Origin: Glandiceps talaboti
Lineage: Eukaryota > Hemichordata > Enteropneusta > Spengelidae
Direction of reading: 5' to 3'
Length of the DNA: 64,000 nucleotides
NCBI RefSeq assembly: GCF_964340395.1
Contig: NC_135557.1
Span: forward strand, 626,501-690,500
Position 1 is the first letter of the stretch, and the number at the start of each line of letters is the position of its first letter. Under the pieces are notes generated by a model. That model saw nothing but the letters and a program-made list of their open reading frames with translations, searched no databases and was not told where the DNA came from. Below, piece after piece: positions 43,001 through 56,216 of the stretch. Both the position numbers and the translations under genes were made by a program.

Positions 43001-43568
43001 ACTGTAGTAGTCTTACACATTGATTTAAACACTATATTAGTCTTACACATTGATTTAAACACTAGTAGTCTTACACATTGATTTAAACACTGTAGTAGTC
43101 TTACACATTGATTTAAACACTATAGTTGTCTTACACATTGATTTAAACACTGTAGTAGTCTTACACATTGATTTAAACACTGTAGTAGTATTACACATTG
43201 ATTTAAACACTGTATTAGTCTTACACATTGATTAAAACACTATAGGTGTTTTACACATTGATTTAAACACTGTAGTAGTCTTACACATTGATTTAAACAC
43301 TATATTAGTCTTACACATTGATTTAAACACTGTAGTAGTCTTACACATAGATTTAAACACTGTAGTAGTCTTACACATTGATTTAAACACTGTAGTAGTC
43401 TTACACATTGATTTAAACACTGTAGTAGTATTACACATTGATTTAAACACTGTATTAGTCTTACACATTGATTTAAACACTATAGTTGTTTTACACATTG
43501 ATTTAAACACTGTAGTAGTCTTACACATTGATTTAAACACTATATTAGTCTTACACATTGATTTAAAC

Positions 43569-46500
43569 ACTAGTAGTCTTACACATTGATTTAAACACTG
43601 TAGTAGTCTTACACATTGATTTAAACACTATAGTTGTCTTACACATTGATTTAAACACTGTAGTAGTCTTACACATTGATTTAAACACTGTAGTAGTATT
43701 ACACATTGATTTAAACACTGTATTAGTCTTACACATTGATTAAAACACTATAGGTGTTTTACACATTGATTTAAACACTGTAGTAGTCTTACACATTGAT
43801 TTAAACACTATATTAGTCTTACACATTGATTTAAACACTGTAGTAGTCTTACACATAGATTTAAACACTGTAGTAGTCTTACACATTGATTTAAACACTG
43901 TAGTAGTCTTACACATTGATTTAAACACTGTATTAGTCTTACACATTGATTTAAACACTGTAGTAGTATTACACATTGATTTAAACACTATATTAGTCTA
44001 ACACATTGATTTAAACACTATATTAGTCTTACACATTGATTTAAACACTGTAGTAGGCTTACACATTGATTTAAACACTGTAGTAGTCTTACACATTGAT
44101 TAAAACACTGTAGTTGTCTTACACATTGATTTAAACACTGTAGTAGTCTTACACATTGATTTAAACACTGTAGTAGTATTACACATTGATTTAAACACTG
44201 TATTAGTCTTACACATTGATTGAAACACTATAGTTGATTTACACATTTATTTAAACACTGTAGTAGTCTTACACATTGATTTAAACACTATATTAGTCTT
44301 ACACATTAATTTAAACACTGTAGTAGTCTTACACATTGATTTAAACACTGTAGTAGTCTTACACATTGATATAAACACTGTAGTAGTCTTATAACACATT
44401 GATTTAAAAACTATATTAGTCATACACATTGATTTCAACACTGTAGTAGGCTTACACATTGATTTAAACACTGTAGTAGTCTTACACATTGATATAAACA
44501 CTGTAGTAGTCTTACACATTGATTTAAACACTATATTAGTCTTAAACATTGATTTAAACACTGTAGTTGTCTTACACATTGACTTAAACACTATATTAGT
44601 CTAACACATTGATTTAAACACTATATTAGTCTTACACATTGATTTAAACACTGTAGTAGTCTTACACTGTAGTAGTCTTACACATTGATTTAAACACTGT
44701 AGTAGTCTTACACATTGATTTAAACACTGTAGTAGTATTACACATTGATTTAAACACTGTAGTAGTCTTACACATTGATTTAAACACTATAGTTGTTTTA
44801 CACATTGATTTAAACACTGTAGTAGTCTTACACATTGATTTAAACACTATATTAGTCTTACACATTGATTTAAACACTAGTAGTCTTACACATTGATTTA
44901 AACACTGTAGTAGTCTTACACATTGATTTAAACACTATAGTTGTCTTACACATTGATTTAAACACTGTAGTAGTCTTACACATTGATTTAAACACTGTAT
45001 TAGTCTTACACATTGATTTAAACACTATATTAGTCTAACACATTGATTTAAACACTGTAGTAGTCTTACACATTGATTTAAACACTGTATTAGTCTTACA
45101 CATTGATTTAAACACTATATTAGTCTAACACATTGATTTAAACACTATATTAGTCTTACACATTGATTTAAACACTGTAGTTGTCTTACACATTGATTTA
45201 AACACTGTAGTACTCTTACACATTGATTTAAACACTGTAGTTGTCTTACACATTGATTTAAACACTTTAGTTGTCTTACACATTGATTTAAACACTGTAG
45301 TAGTCTTACACATTGATTTAAACACTGTAGTTGTCTTACATATTGATTTAAACACTGTAGTAGTCTTACACATTGATTTAAACTCTGTAGTAGTCTTACA
45401 CATTGATTTAAACACTGTAGTTGTCTTACACATTGATTTAAACACTGTAGTAGTCTTACACATTGATTTAAACACTGTAGTTGTCTTACACATTGATTTA
45501 AACACTGTAGTAGTATTACACATTGATTTAAACACTGTAGTAGTCTTACACATTGATTTAAACACTGTAGTAGTCTTACACATTGATTTAAAAACTATAT
45601 TAGTCTTACACGTTGATTTAAACACTCTAGTAGTCTTACACATTGATTTAAACACTGTAGTTATTGATTAAAACACTGTAGTAGTATTACACATTGATTT
45701 AAACACTGTAGTAGTATTACACATTGATTTAAACACTGTAGTAGTCTTACACATTGATTTAAACACTGTAGTAGTCTTACACATTGATTTAAACACTGTA
45801 GTTGTCTTACACATTGATTTAAACACTGTAGTAGTCTTACACATTGATTTAAACACTGTAGTTGTCTTACACATTGATTTAAACACTGTAGTAGTCTTAC
45901 ACATTGATTTAAACACTGTAGTAGTCTTACACATTGATTTAAACACTGTAGTAGTCTTACACATTGATTTAAACACTGTAGTAGTATTACACATTGATTT
46001 AAACACTGTATTAGTCTTACACATTGATTTAAACACTATAGTTGTTTTACACATTGATTTAAACACTGTAGTAGTCTTACACATTGATTTAAACACTATA
46101 TTAGTCTTACACATTGATTTAAACACTAGTAGTCTTACACATTGATTTAAACACTGTAGTAGTCTTACACATTGATTTAAACACTATAGTTGTCTTACAC
46201 ATTGATTTAAACACTGTAGTAGTCTTACACATTGATTTAAACACTGTAGTAGTATTACACATTGATTTAAACACTGTATTAGTCTTACACATTGATTAAA
46301 ACACTATAGGTGTTTTACACATTGATTTAAACACTGTAGTAGTCTTACACATTGATTTAAACACTATATTAGTCTTACACATTGATTTAAACACTGTAGT
46401 AGTCTTACACATAGATTTAAACACTGTAGTAGTCTTACACATTGATTTAAACACTGTAGTAGTCTTACACATTGATTTAAACACTGTATTAGTCTTACAC

Positions 46501-49500
46501 ATTGATTTAAACACTGTAGTAGTATTACACATTGATTTAAACACTATATTAGTCTAACACATTGATTTAAACACTATATTAGTCTTACACATTGATTTAA
46601 ACACTGTAGTAGGCTTACACATTGATTTAAACACTGTAGTAGTCTTACACATTGATTAAAACACTGTAGTTGTCTTACACATTGATTTAAACACTGTAGT
46701 AGTCTTACACATTGATTTAAACACTGTAGTAGTATTACACATTGATTTAAACACTGTATTAGTCTTACACATTGATTGAAACACTATAGTTGATTTACAC
46801 ATTTATTTAAACACTGTAGTAGTCTTACACATTGATTTAAACACTATATTAGTCTTACACATTAATTTAAACACTGTAGTAGTCTTACACATTGATTTAA
46901 ACACTGTAGTAGTCTTACACATTGATATAAACACTGTAGTAGTCTTATAACACATTAATTTAAAAACTATATTAGTCATACACATTGATTTCAACACTGT
47001 AGTAGGCTTACACATTGATTTAAACACTGTAGTAGTCTTACACATTGATATAAACACTGTAGTAGTCTTACACATTGATTTAAACACTATATTAGTCTTA
47101 AACATTGATTTAAACACTGTAGTTGTCTTACACATTGACTTAAACACTATATTAGTCTAACACATTGATTTAAACACTATATTAGTCTTACACATTGATT
47201 TAAACACTGTAGTAGTCTTACACTGTAGTAGTCTTACACATTGATTTAAACACTGTAGTAGTCTTACACATTGATTTAAACACTGTAGTAGTATTACACA
47301 TTGATTTAAACACTGTAGTAGTCTTACACATTGATTTAAACACTATAGTTGTTTTACACATTGATTTAAACACTGTAGTAGTCTTACACATTGATTTAAA
47401 CACTATATTAGTCTTACACATTGATTTAAACACTAGTAGTCTTACACATTGATTTAAACACTGTAGTAGTCTTACACATTGATTTAAACACTATAGTTGT
47501 CTTACACATTGATTTAAACACTGTAGTAGTCTTACACATTGATTTAAACACTGTATTAGTCTTACACATTGATTTAAACACTATATTAGTCTAACACATT
47601 GATTTAAACACTGTAGTAGTCTTACACATTGATTTAAACACTGTATTAGTCTTACACATTGATTTAAACACTATATTAGTCTAACACATTGATTTAAACA
47701 CTATATTAGTCTTACACATTGATTTAAACACTGTAGTTGTCTTACACATTGATTTAAACACTGTAGTACTCTTACACATTGATTTAAACACTGTAGTTGT
47801 CTTACACATTGATTTAAACACTTTAGTTGTCTTACACATTGATTTAAACACTGTAGTAGTCTTACACATTGATTTAAACACTGTAGTTGTCTTACATATT
47901 GATTTAAACACTGTAGTAGTCTTACACATTGATTTAAACTCTGTAGTAGTCTTACACATTGATTTAAACACTGTAGTTGTCTTACACATTGATTTAAACA
48001 CTGTAGTAGTCTTACACATTGATTTAAACACTGTAGTTGTCTTACACATTGATTTAAACACTGTAGTAGTATTACACATTGATTTAAACACTGTAGTAGT
48101 CTTACACATTGATTTAAACACTGTAGTAGTCTTACACATTGATTTAAAAACTATATTAGTCTTACACGTTGATTTAAACACTCTAGTAGTCTTACACATT
48201 GATTTAAACACTGTAGTTATTGATTAAAACACTGTAGTAGTATTACACATTGATTTAAACACTGTAGTAGTATTACACATTGATTTAAACACTGTAGTAG
48301 TCTTACACATTGATTTAAACACTGTAGTAGTCTTACACATTGATTTAAACACTGTAGTTGTCTTACACATTGATTTAAACACTGTAGTAGTCTTACACAT
48401 TGATTTAAACACTGTAGTTGTCTTACACATTGATTTAAACACTGTAGTAGTCTTACACATTGATTTAAACACTGTAGTAGTCTTACACATTGATTTAAAC
48501 ACTGTAGTAGTCTTACACATTGATTTAAACACTGTAGTAGTATTACACATTGATTTAAACACTGTATTAGTCTTACACATTGATTTAAACACTATAGTTG
48601 TTTTACACATTGATTTAAACACTGTAGTAGTCTTACACATTGATTTAAACACTATATTAGTCTTACACATTGATTTAAACACTAGTAGTCTTACACATTG
48701 ATTTAAACACTGTAGTAGTCTTACACATTGATTTAAACACTATAGTTGTCTTACACATTGATTTAAACACTGTAGTAGTCTTACACATTGATTTAAACAC
48801 TGTAGTAGTATTACACATTGATTTAAACACTGTATTAGTCTTACACATTGATTAAAACACTATAGGTGTTTTACACATTGATTTAAACACTGTAGTAGTC
48901 TTACACATTGATTTAAACACTATATTAGTCTTACACATTGATTTAAACACTGTAGTAGTCTTACACATAGATTTAAACACTGTAGTAGTCTTACACATTG
49001 ATTTAAACACTGTAGTAGTCTTACACATTGATTTAAACACTGTATTAGTCTTACACATTGATTTAAACACTGTAGTAGTATTACACATTGATTTAAACAC
49101 TATATTAGTCTAACACATTGATTTAAACACTATATTAGTCTTACACATTGATTTAAACACTGTAGTAGGCTTACACATTGATTTAAACACTGTAGTAGTC
49201 TTACACATTGATTAAAACACTGTAGTTGTCTTACACATTGATTTAAACACTGTAGTAGTCTTACACATTGATTTAAACACTGTAGTAGTATTACACATTG
49301 ATTTAAACACTGTATTAGTCTTACACATTGATTGAAACACTATAGTTGATTTACACATTTATTTAAACACTGTAGTAGTCTTACACATTGATTTAAACAC
49401 TATATTAGTCTTACACATTAATTTAAACACTGTAGTAGTCTTACACATTGATTTAAACACTGTAGTAGTCTTACACATTGATATAAACACTGTAGTAGTC

Positions 49501-50065
49501 TTATAACACATTAATTTAAAAACTATATTAGTCATACACATTGATTTCAACACTGTAGTAGGCTTACACATTGATTTAAACACTGTAGTAGTCTTACACA
49601 TTGATATAAACACTGTAGTAGTCTTACACATTGATTTAAACACTATATTAGTCTTAAACATTGATTTAAACACTGTAGTTGTCTTACACATTGACTTAAA
49701 CACTATATTAGTCTAACACATTGATTTAAACACTATATTAGTCTTACACATTGATTTAAACACTGTAGTAGTCTTACACTGTAGTAGTCTTACACATTGA
49801 TTTAAACACTGTAGTAGTCTTACACATTGATTTAAACACTGTAGTAGTATTACACATTGATTTAAACACTGTAGTAGTCTTACACATTGATTTAAACACT
49901 ATAGTTGTTTTACACATTGATTTAAACACTGTAGTAGTCTTACACATTGATTTAAACACTATATTAGTCTTACACATTGATTTAAACACTAGTAGTCTTA
50001 CACATTGATTTAAACACTGTAGTAGTCTTACACATTGATTTAAACACTATAGTTGTCTTACACAT
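43569..50065. repeat. Higher-order repeat of 2,556 bp, 2.5 copies
   Basis: Copies start at 43569, 46125 and 48681, each at a 28-bp CACTAGTAGTC monomer. All internal anchors repeat at exactly 2,556 bp (43740/46296/48852, 44247/46803/49359, 44662/47218/49774, 45125/47681). Copies 2 and 3 share ACACATTAATTTAAAAAC where copy 1 has ACACATTGATTTAAAAAC. The third copy breaks off at an inserted base near 50066. Confidence 0.92.
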
Positions 50066-53000
50066 TAGATTTAAACACTGTAGTAGTCTTACACATTGAT
50101 TTAAACACTGTAGTAGTCTCTCACATTGATTTAAACACTGTATTAGTCTTACACATTGATTTAAACACTGTAGTAGTATTACACATTGATTTAAACACTA
50201 TATTAGTCTAACACATTGATTTAAACACTATATTAGTCTTACACATTGATTTAAACACTGTAGTAGGCTTACACATTGATTTAAACACTGTAGTAGTCTT
50301 ACACATTGATTTAAACACTGTAGTTGTCTTACACATTGATTTAAACACTGTAGTAGTCTTACACATTGATTTAAACACTGTAGTAGTATTACACATTGAT
50401 TTAAACACTTTATTAGTCTTACACATTGATTTAAACACTATAGTTGTTTTACACATTGATTTAAACACTGTAGTAGTCTTACACATTGATTTAAACACTA
50501 TATTAGTCTTACACATTGATTTAAACACTGTAGTAGTCTTACACATTAATTTAAACACTGTAGTAGTCTTACACATTGATTTAAACACTGTAGTAGTCTT
50601 ACACATTGATATAAACACTGTAGTAGTCTTATAACACATTGATTTAAAAACTATATTAGTCTTACACATTGATTTCAACACTGTAGTAGGCTTACACATT
50701 GATTTAAACACTGTAGTAGTCTTACACATTGATATAAACACTGTAGTAGTCTTACACATTGATATAAACACTATATTAGTCTTAAACATTTATTTAAACA
50801 CTGTAGTAGTCTTACACATTGATTTAAACACTGTAGTTGTCTTACACATTGATTTAAACACTGTAGTAGTCTTACATATTGATTTAAACACTGTAGTAGT
50901 CTTACACATTGATTTAAACACTATAGTTGTCTTACACATTGATTTAAACACTGTAGTAGTCTTACACATTGATTTAAACACTATAGTAGTCTTACACATT
51001 GATTTAAACACTGTAGTAGTCTTACACATTGATTTAAACACTGTAGTTGTCTTACACATTGATTTAAACACTGTAGTAGTCTTACACATTGATTTAAACA
51101 CTTTAGTTGTCTTAAACATTGATTTAAACACTGTAGTAGTCTTACACATTGATTTAAACACTGTAGTAGTCTTACACATTGATTTAAACAATATAGTTGT
51201 CTTACACATTGCCTTAAACACTGTAGTAGTCTTACACATTGATTTAAACACTGTAGTAGTATTACACATTGATTTAAACACTGTAGTAGTCTTACACATT
51301 GATTTAAACACTGTAGGCTTACACATTGATTTAAACACTGTAGTAGTCTTACACATTGATTTAAACACTGTAGTAGTCTTACACATTGATTTAAACACTA
51401 TAGTTGTTTTACACATTGATTTAAACACTGTAGTAGTCTTACACATTGATTTAAACACTGTAGTAGTATTACACATTGATTTAACCACTGTATTAGTCTT
51501 ACACATTGATTTAAACACTATAGTTGTTTTACACATTGATTTAAACACTGTAGTAGTCTTACACATTGATTTAAACACTATAGTAGTCTTACACATTGAT
51601 TTAAACACTGTAGTTGTCTTACACATTGATTTAAAAACTGTAGTAGTCTTACACATTGATTTAAACACTGTAGTAGTCTTACACATTGATTTAAACACTG
51701 TAGTAGTATTACACATTGATTTAAACACTGTAGTAGTCTTACACATTGATTTAAACACTGTAGTTGTCTTACACATTGATTTAAACACTGTAGTAGTCTT
51801 ACACATTGATTTAAACACTATAGTAGTCTTACACATTGATTTAAACACTGTAGTAGTCTTACACATTGATTTAAACACTATAGTTGTCTTACACATTGAT
51901 TTAAACACTGTAGTAGTCTTACACATTGATTTAAACACTATAGTTGTTTTACACATTGATTTAAACACTGTAGTAGTCTTACACATTGATTTAAACACTG
52001 TAGTAGTATTACACATTGATTTAAACACTGTATTAGTCTTACACATTGATTTAAACACTATAGTTGTTTTACACATTGATTTAAACACTGTAGTAGTCTT
52101 ACACATTGATTTAAACACTATAGTAGTCTTACACATTGATTTAAACAATGTAGTAGTCTTACACATTGATTTAAACACTGTAGTAGTCTTACACATTGAT
52201 TTAAACACTGTAGTAGTCTTACACATTGATTTAAACACTGTAGTAGTCTTACACATTGATTTAAACACTGTAGTAGTCTTACACATTGATTTAAACACTA
52301 CATTAGTCTAACACATTGATTTAAACACTATATTAGTCTTACACATTGATTTAAACACTGTAGTAGGCTTACACATTGATTTAAACACTGTAGTAGTCTT
52401 ACACATTGATTTAAACACTGTAGTTGTCTTACACATTGATTTAAACACTGTAGTAGTCTTACACATTGATTTAAACACTAAATTAGTCTTACACACTGAT
52501 TTAAACACTGTAGTAGTCTTACACATTGATTTAAACACTACATAAGTCTTACACATTTATTTAAACACTGTAGTAGTCTTACACATTGATTTAAACACTG
52601 TAGTAGTCTTACACATTGATTTAAACACTACATTAGTCTTACACATTGATTTAAACACTATATTAATATTACACATTGATTTAAAAACTGTAGTAGTCTT
52701 ACACATTGATTTAAAAACTGTAGTAGTCTTACAAATTGATTTAAACCAAACACTATATTAGTCTTAAACATTGATTTAAACATGGTAGTTGTCTTACACA
52801 TTGATTTAAACACTATATTTGTCTAACACATTGATGTAAACACTATATTAGTCTTACACATTGATTTAAACACTGTAGTTGTCTTACACATTGATTTAAA
52901 CACTGTAGTAGTCTTACACATTGATTTAAACACTGTAGTAGTCTAACACATTGATTTAAACACTGTAGTAGTCTTACACATTGATTTAAACATTGTAGTA

Positions 53001-56000
53001 GTCTTACACATTGATTTAAACACTAGTAGTCTTACACATTGATTTAAACACTGTAGTAGTCTTACACAGTGATTTAAACACTGTAGTAGTCTTACACATT
53101 GATTTAAACACTGTATTAGTCTTACACATTGATTTAAACACTGTAGTAGTCTTACACATTGATTTAAACACTGTAGTAGTCTTACACATTGATTTAAACA
53201 CTGTAGTTGTCTTACACATTGATTTAAACACTGTAGTTGTCTTACACATTGATTTAAACACTGTAGTAGTCTTACACATTGCTTTAAACACTGTAGTAGT
53301 CTTACACATTGATTTAAACACTATAGTTGTCTTACACATTGATTTAAACACTGTAGTAGTCTTACACATTGATTTAAACACTGTAGTAGTCTTACACATT
53401 GATTCAAACACTATATTAGTCTTACACATTAATTTAAACACTGTAGTAGTCTTACACATTGATTTAAACACTGTAGTAGTCTTACACATTGATTTAATCA
53501 CAGTAGTAGTATTACACATTGATTTAAACACTGTAGTAGTCTTACACATTGATTTAAACACTGTAGTTGTCATACACATTGATTTAAACACTGTAGTTGT
53601 CATACACATTGATTTAAACACTGTAGTTGTCTTACACATTGATTTAAACACTGTAGTAGTCTTACACATTGATTTAAACACTGCAGTTGTCTTACACATT
53701 GATTTAAACACTGTAGTAGTCTTACACATTGATTTAAACACTATAGTTGTCTTACACATTGATTTAAACACTGTATTAGTCTTACACTTTGATTTAAACA
53801 CTGTAGTAGTATTACACATTGATTTAAACACTGTAGTAGTATTACACATTGATTTAAACACTGTAGTAGTCTTACACATTGATTTAAACACTGTAGTAGT
53901 CTTACACATTGATTTAAACACTGTAGTAGTCTTACACATTGATTTAAACACTGTAGTAGTCTTACACATTGATTTAAACACTGTATTAGTCTTACACATT
54001 GATTTAAACAATGTAGTAGTATTACACATTGATTTAAACACTGTAGGCTTACACATTGATTTAAACACTGTAGTAGTCTTACACATTGATTTAAACACTA
54101 TATTAGTCTTACACATTGATTTAAACACTGTAGTAGTCTTACACATTGATTTAAACACTGTATTAGTCTTACTCATTGATTTAAACACTGTAGTAGTCTT
54201 ACACATTGATTTAAACACTACTAGTCTTACACATTGATTTAAACACTGTAGTAGTCTTACACATTGATTTAAACACTGTAGTTGTCTTACACATTGATTT
54301 AAACACTGTAGTAGTCTTACACATTGATTTCAACACTGTAGTAGTCTTACACATTGATTTAAACACTGTAGTTGTCTTACACATTGATTTAAACACTGTA
54401 GTAGTCTTACACATTGATTAAACACTGTAGTAATATTACACATTGATTTAAACACTGTAGGCTTACATATTGATTTAAACACTGTAGTAGTCTTACACAT
54501 TGATTTAAACACTATATTAGTCTTACACATTGATTTAAACACTGTAGTAGTCTTACACATTGATTTAAACACTGTAGTAGTCTTACACATTGATTTAAAC
54601 ACTATATTAGTCTTACTCATTGATTTAAAACTGTAGTTGTCTTACACATTGATTTAAACACTATAGTAGTCTAACACATTGATTTAAACACTATAGTTGT
54701 CTTACACATTGATTTAAACACTGTAGTAGTCTTATACATTGATTTAAACACTGTAGTTGTCTTACACATAGATTTAAACACTGTAGTAGTCTTACACATT
54801 GATTTAAACACTGTAGTAGTCTTACACATTGATTTAAACACTGTAGTATTCTTACACATTGACTTAAACACTGTAGTTGTCTTACACATTGATTTAAACA
54901 CTGTAGTAGTCTTACACATTGATTTAAACACTGTAGTAGTCTTACACATTGATTTAAACACTTTAGTAGTCTTACACATTGATTTAAACACTGTAGTTGT
55001 CTTACACATTGATTTAAACACTGTAGTAGTCTTACACATTGATTTAAACACTGTAGTAGTCTTACACATTGATTTAAACACTGTAGTTGTCTTACACATT
55101 GATTTAAACACTGTAGTAGTCTTACACATTGATTTAAACACTGTAGTTGTCTTACACATTGATTTAAACACTGTAGTAGTCTTACACATTGATTTAAACA
55201 CTGTAGTAGTATTACACATTAATTTAAACAGTGTAGTAGTCTTACACATTGATTTAAACACTGTAGTAGTCTTACACATTGATTTAAACACTGTAGTAAT
55301 ATTACACATTGATTTAAACACTGTAGGCTTACACATTGATTTAAACACTGTAGTAGTCTTACACATTGATTTAAACACTATATTAGTCTTACACATTGAT
55401 TTAAACACTGTAGTAGACTTACACATTGATTTAAACACTGTAGTAGTCTTACACATTGATTTAAACACTGTAGTAGTCTTACACATTGATTTAAACACTA
55501 AATTAGTCTTACACATTGATTTAAACACTGTAGTAGTCTTACACATTGATTTAAACACTACATTAGTCTTACACATTTATTTAAACACTGTAGTAGTCTT
55601 ACACATTGATTAAAACACTATATTAGTATTACACATTGATTTAAAAACTGTAGTAGTCTTACACATTGATTTAAACACTGTAGTAGTCTTACACATTGAT
55701 TTAAACACTGTAGTAGTCTTACACATTGATTTAAACACTGTAGTAGTCTTACACATTGATTTAAACACTGTATTAGTCTTACACATTGATTTAAACACTG
55801 TAGTAGTCTTACACATTGATTTAAACACTGTAGTAGGCTTACACATTGATTTAAACACTGTAGTAGGCTTACACATTGATTTAAACACTGTAGTAGTCTT
55901 ACACATTGATTTAAACACTATATTAGTCTTACACATTGATTTAAACACTATATTAGTCTTACACATTGATTTAAACACTGTAGTAGTCTTACACATTGAT

Positions 56001-56200
56001 TTAAACACTGTAGTAGTCTTACACATTGATTTAAACACTGTAGTTGTCTTACACATTGACTTGAACACTGTAGTTGTCTTACACATTGACTTGAGCACTG
56101 AATTGGTCTTACATACTGTCTTGCACACTATCAGTCTAATACATATTGTCTTGGACACTGTTGTAGTGTTTGTCTAATACACTGTGACTTGGACACTGTA
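50066..56200. repeat. Right flank of the 30-bp array, weak higher-order structure
   Basis: Monomers continue without the kilobase-scale block order of the centre. On the minus strand 50790-52298 gives 502 codons of uninterrupted decapeptide, because no odd-length monomer occurs there. A few CACTGTAGGCTTACAC monomers (27 bp) recur near 51313, 54043, 54455 and 55320. From about 56050 monomers decay progressively towards the splice donor of exon B. Confidence 0.85.
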
Positions 56201-56216
56201 TCTGTATTTGTCGTAC

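Larger units (their letters stand above)
7891..56200. repeat. 30-bp satellite array, about 1,600 monomers
   Basis: The plus-strand monomer has the core TTACACATTGATTTAAA and a variable half, CACTGTAGTAGTC. Frequent variants change that half to CACTATATTAGTC, CACTGTAGTTGTC or CACTGTAGTAGTA. Monomers of 20-21, 28, 29 and 32 bp recur at fixed places. Because 30 is divisible by three and three of six frames lack stops, long repetitive frames appear: FKSMCKTTTV and LNQCVRLLQC on the minus strand, LHIDLNTVVV on the plus strand. They are broken by TAG (CTTACAC changed to CTAACAC) and by the odd-length monomers, so I treat none as a gene. The array is inside the B-C intron. Confidence 0.98.
7852..56216 (-). 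other. 48,365-bp intron made of satellite DNA (between exons B and C)
   Basis: The donor at the right is CAAG|GTACGA (GT complement at 56215-56216). The acceptor at the left is TTGAATAG. Junction phases match: exon B leaves one base and exon C starts with two. Non-satellite intron sequence amounts to about 39 bp at the acceptor end and little or none at the donor end. To make mature mRNA the gene must transcribe and remove about 48 kb of 30-nt repeats. Known parallels are Drosophila Y-linked fertility genes, whose giant introns carry satellites. Confidence 0.7.

Noticed and set aside
7852-56158. Dozens of 70-500 codon reading frames encoding FKSMCKTTTV, LNQCVRLLQC or LHIDLNTVVV repeats
   Set aside because: A 30-bp monomer keeps frame for ever, and three frames have no stop. 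The frames end wherever CTTACAC mutates to CTAACAC or an odd-length monomer occurs, and they overlap on both strands. No start context, splice site or domain supports them.
7891-56200. CRISPR array (30-bp repeats)
   Set aside because: Repeats are head-to-tail with no unique spacers, and the setting is a eukaryotic intron.
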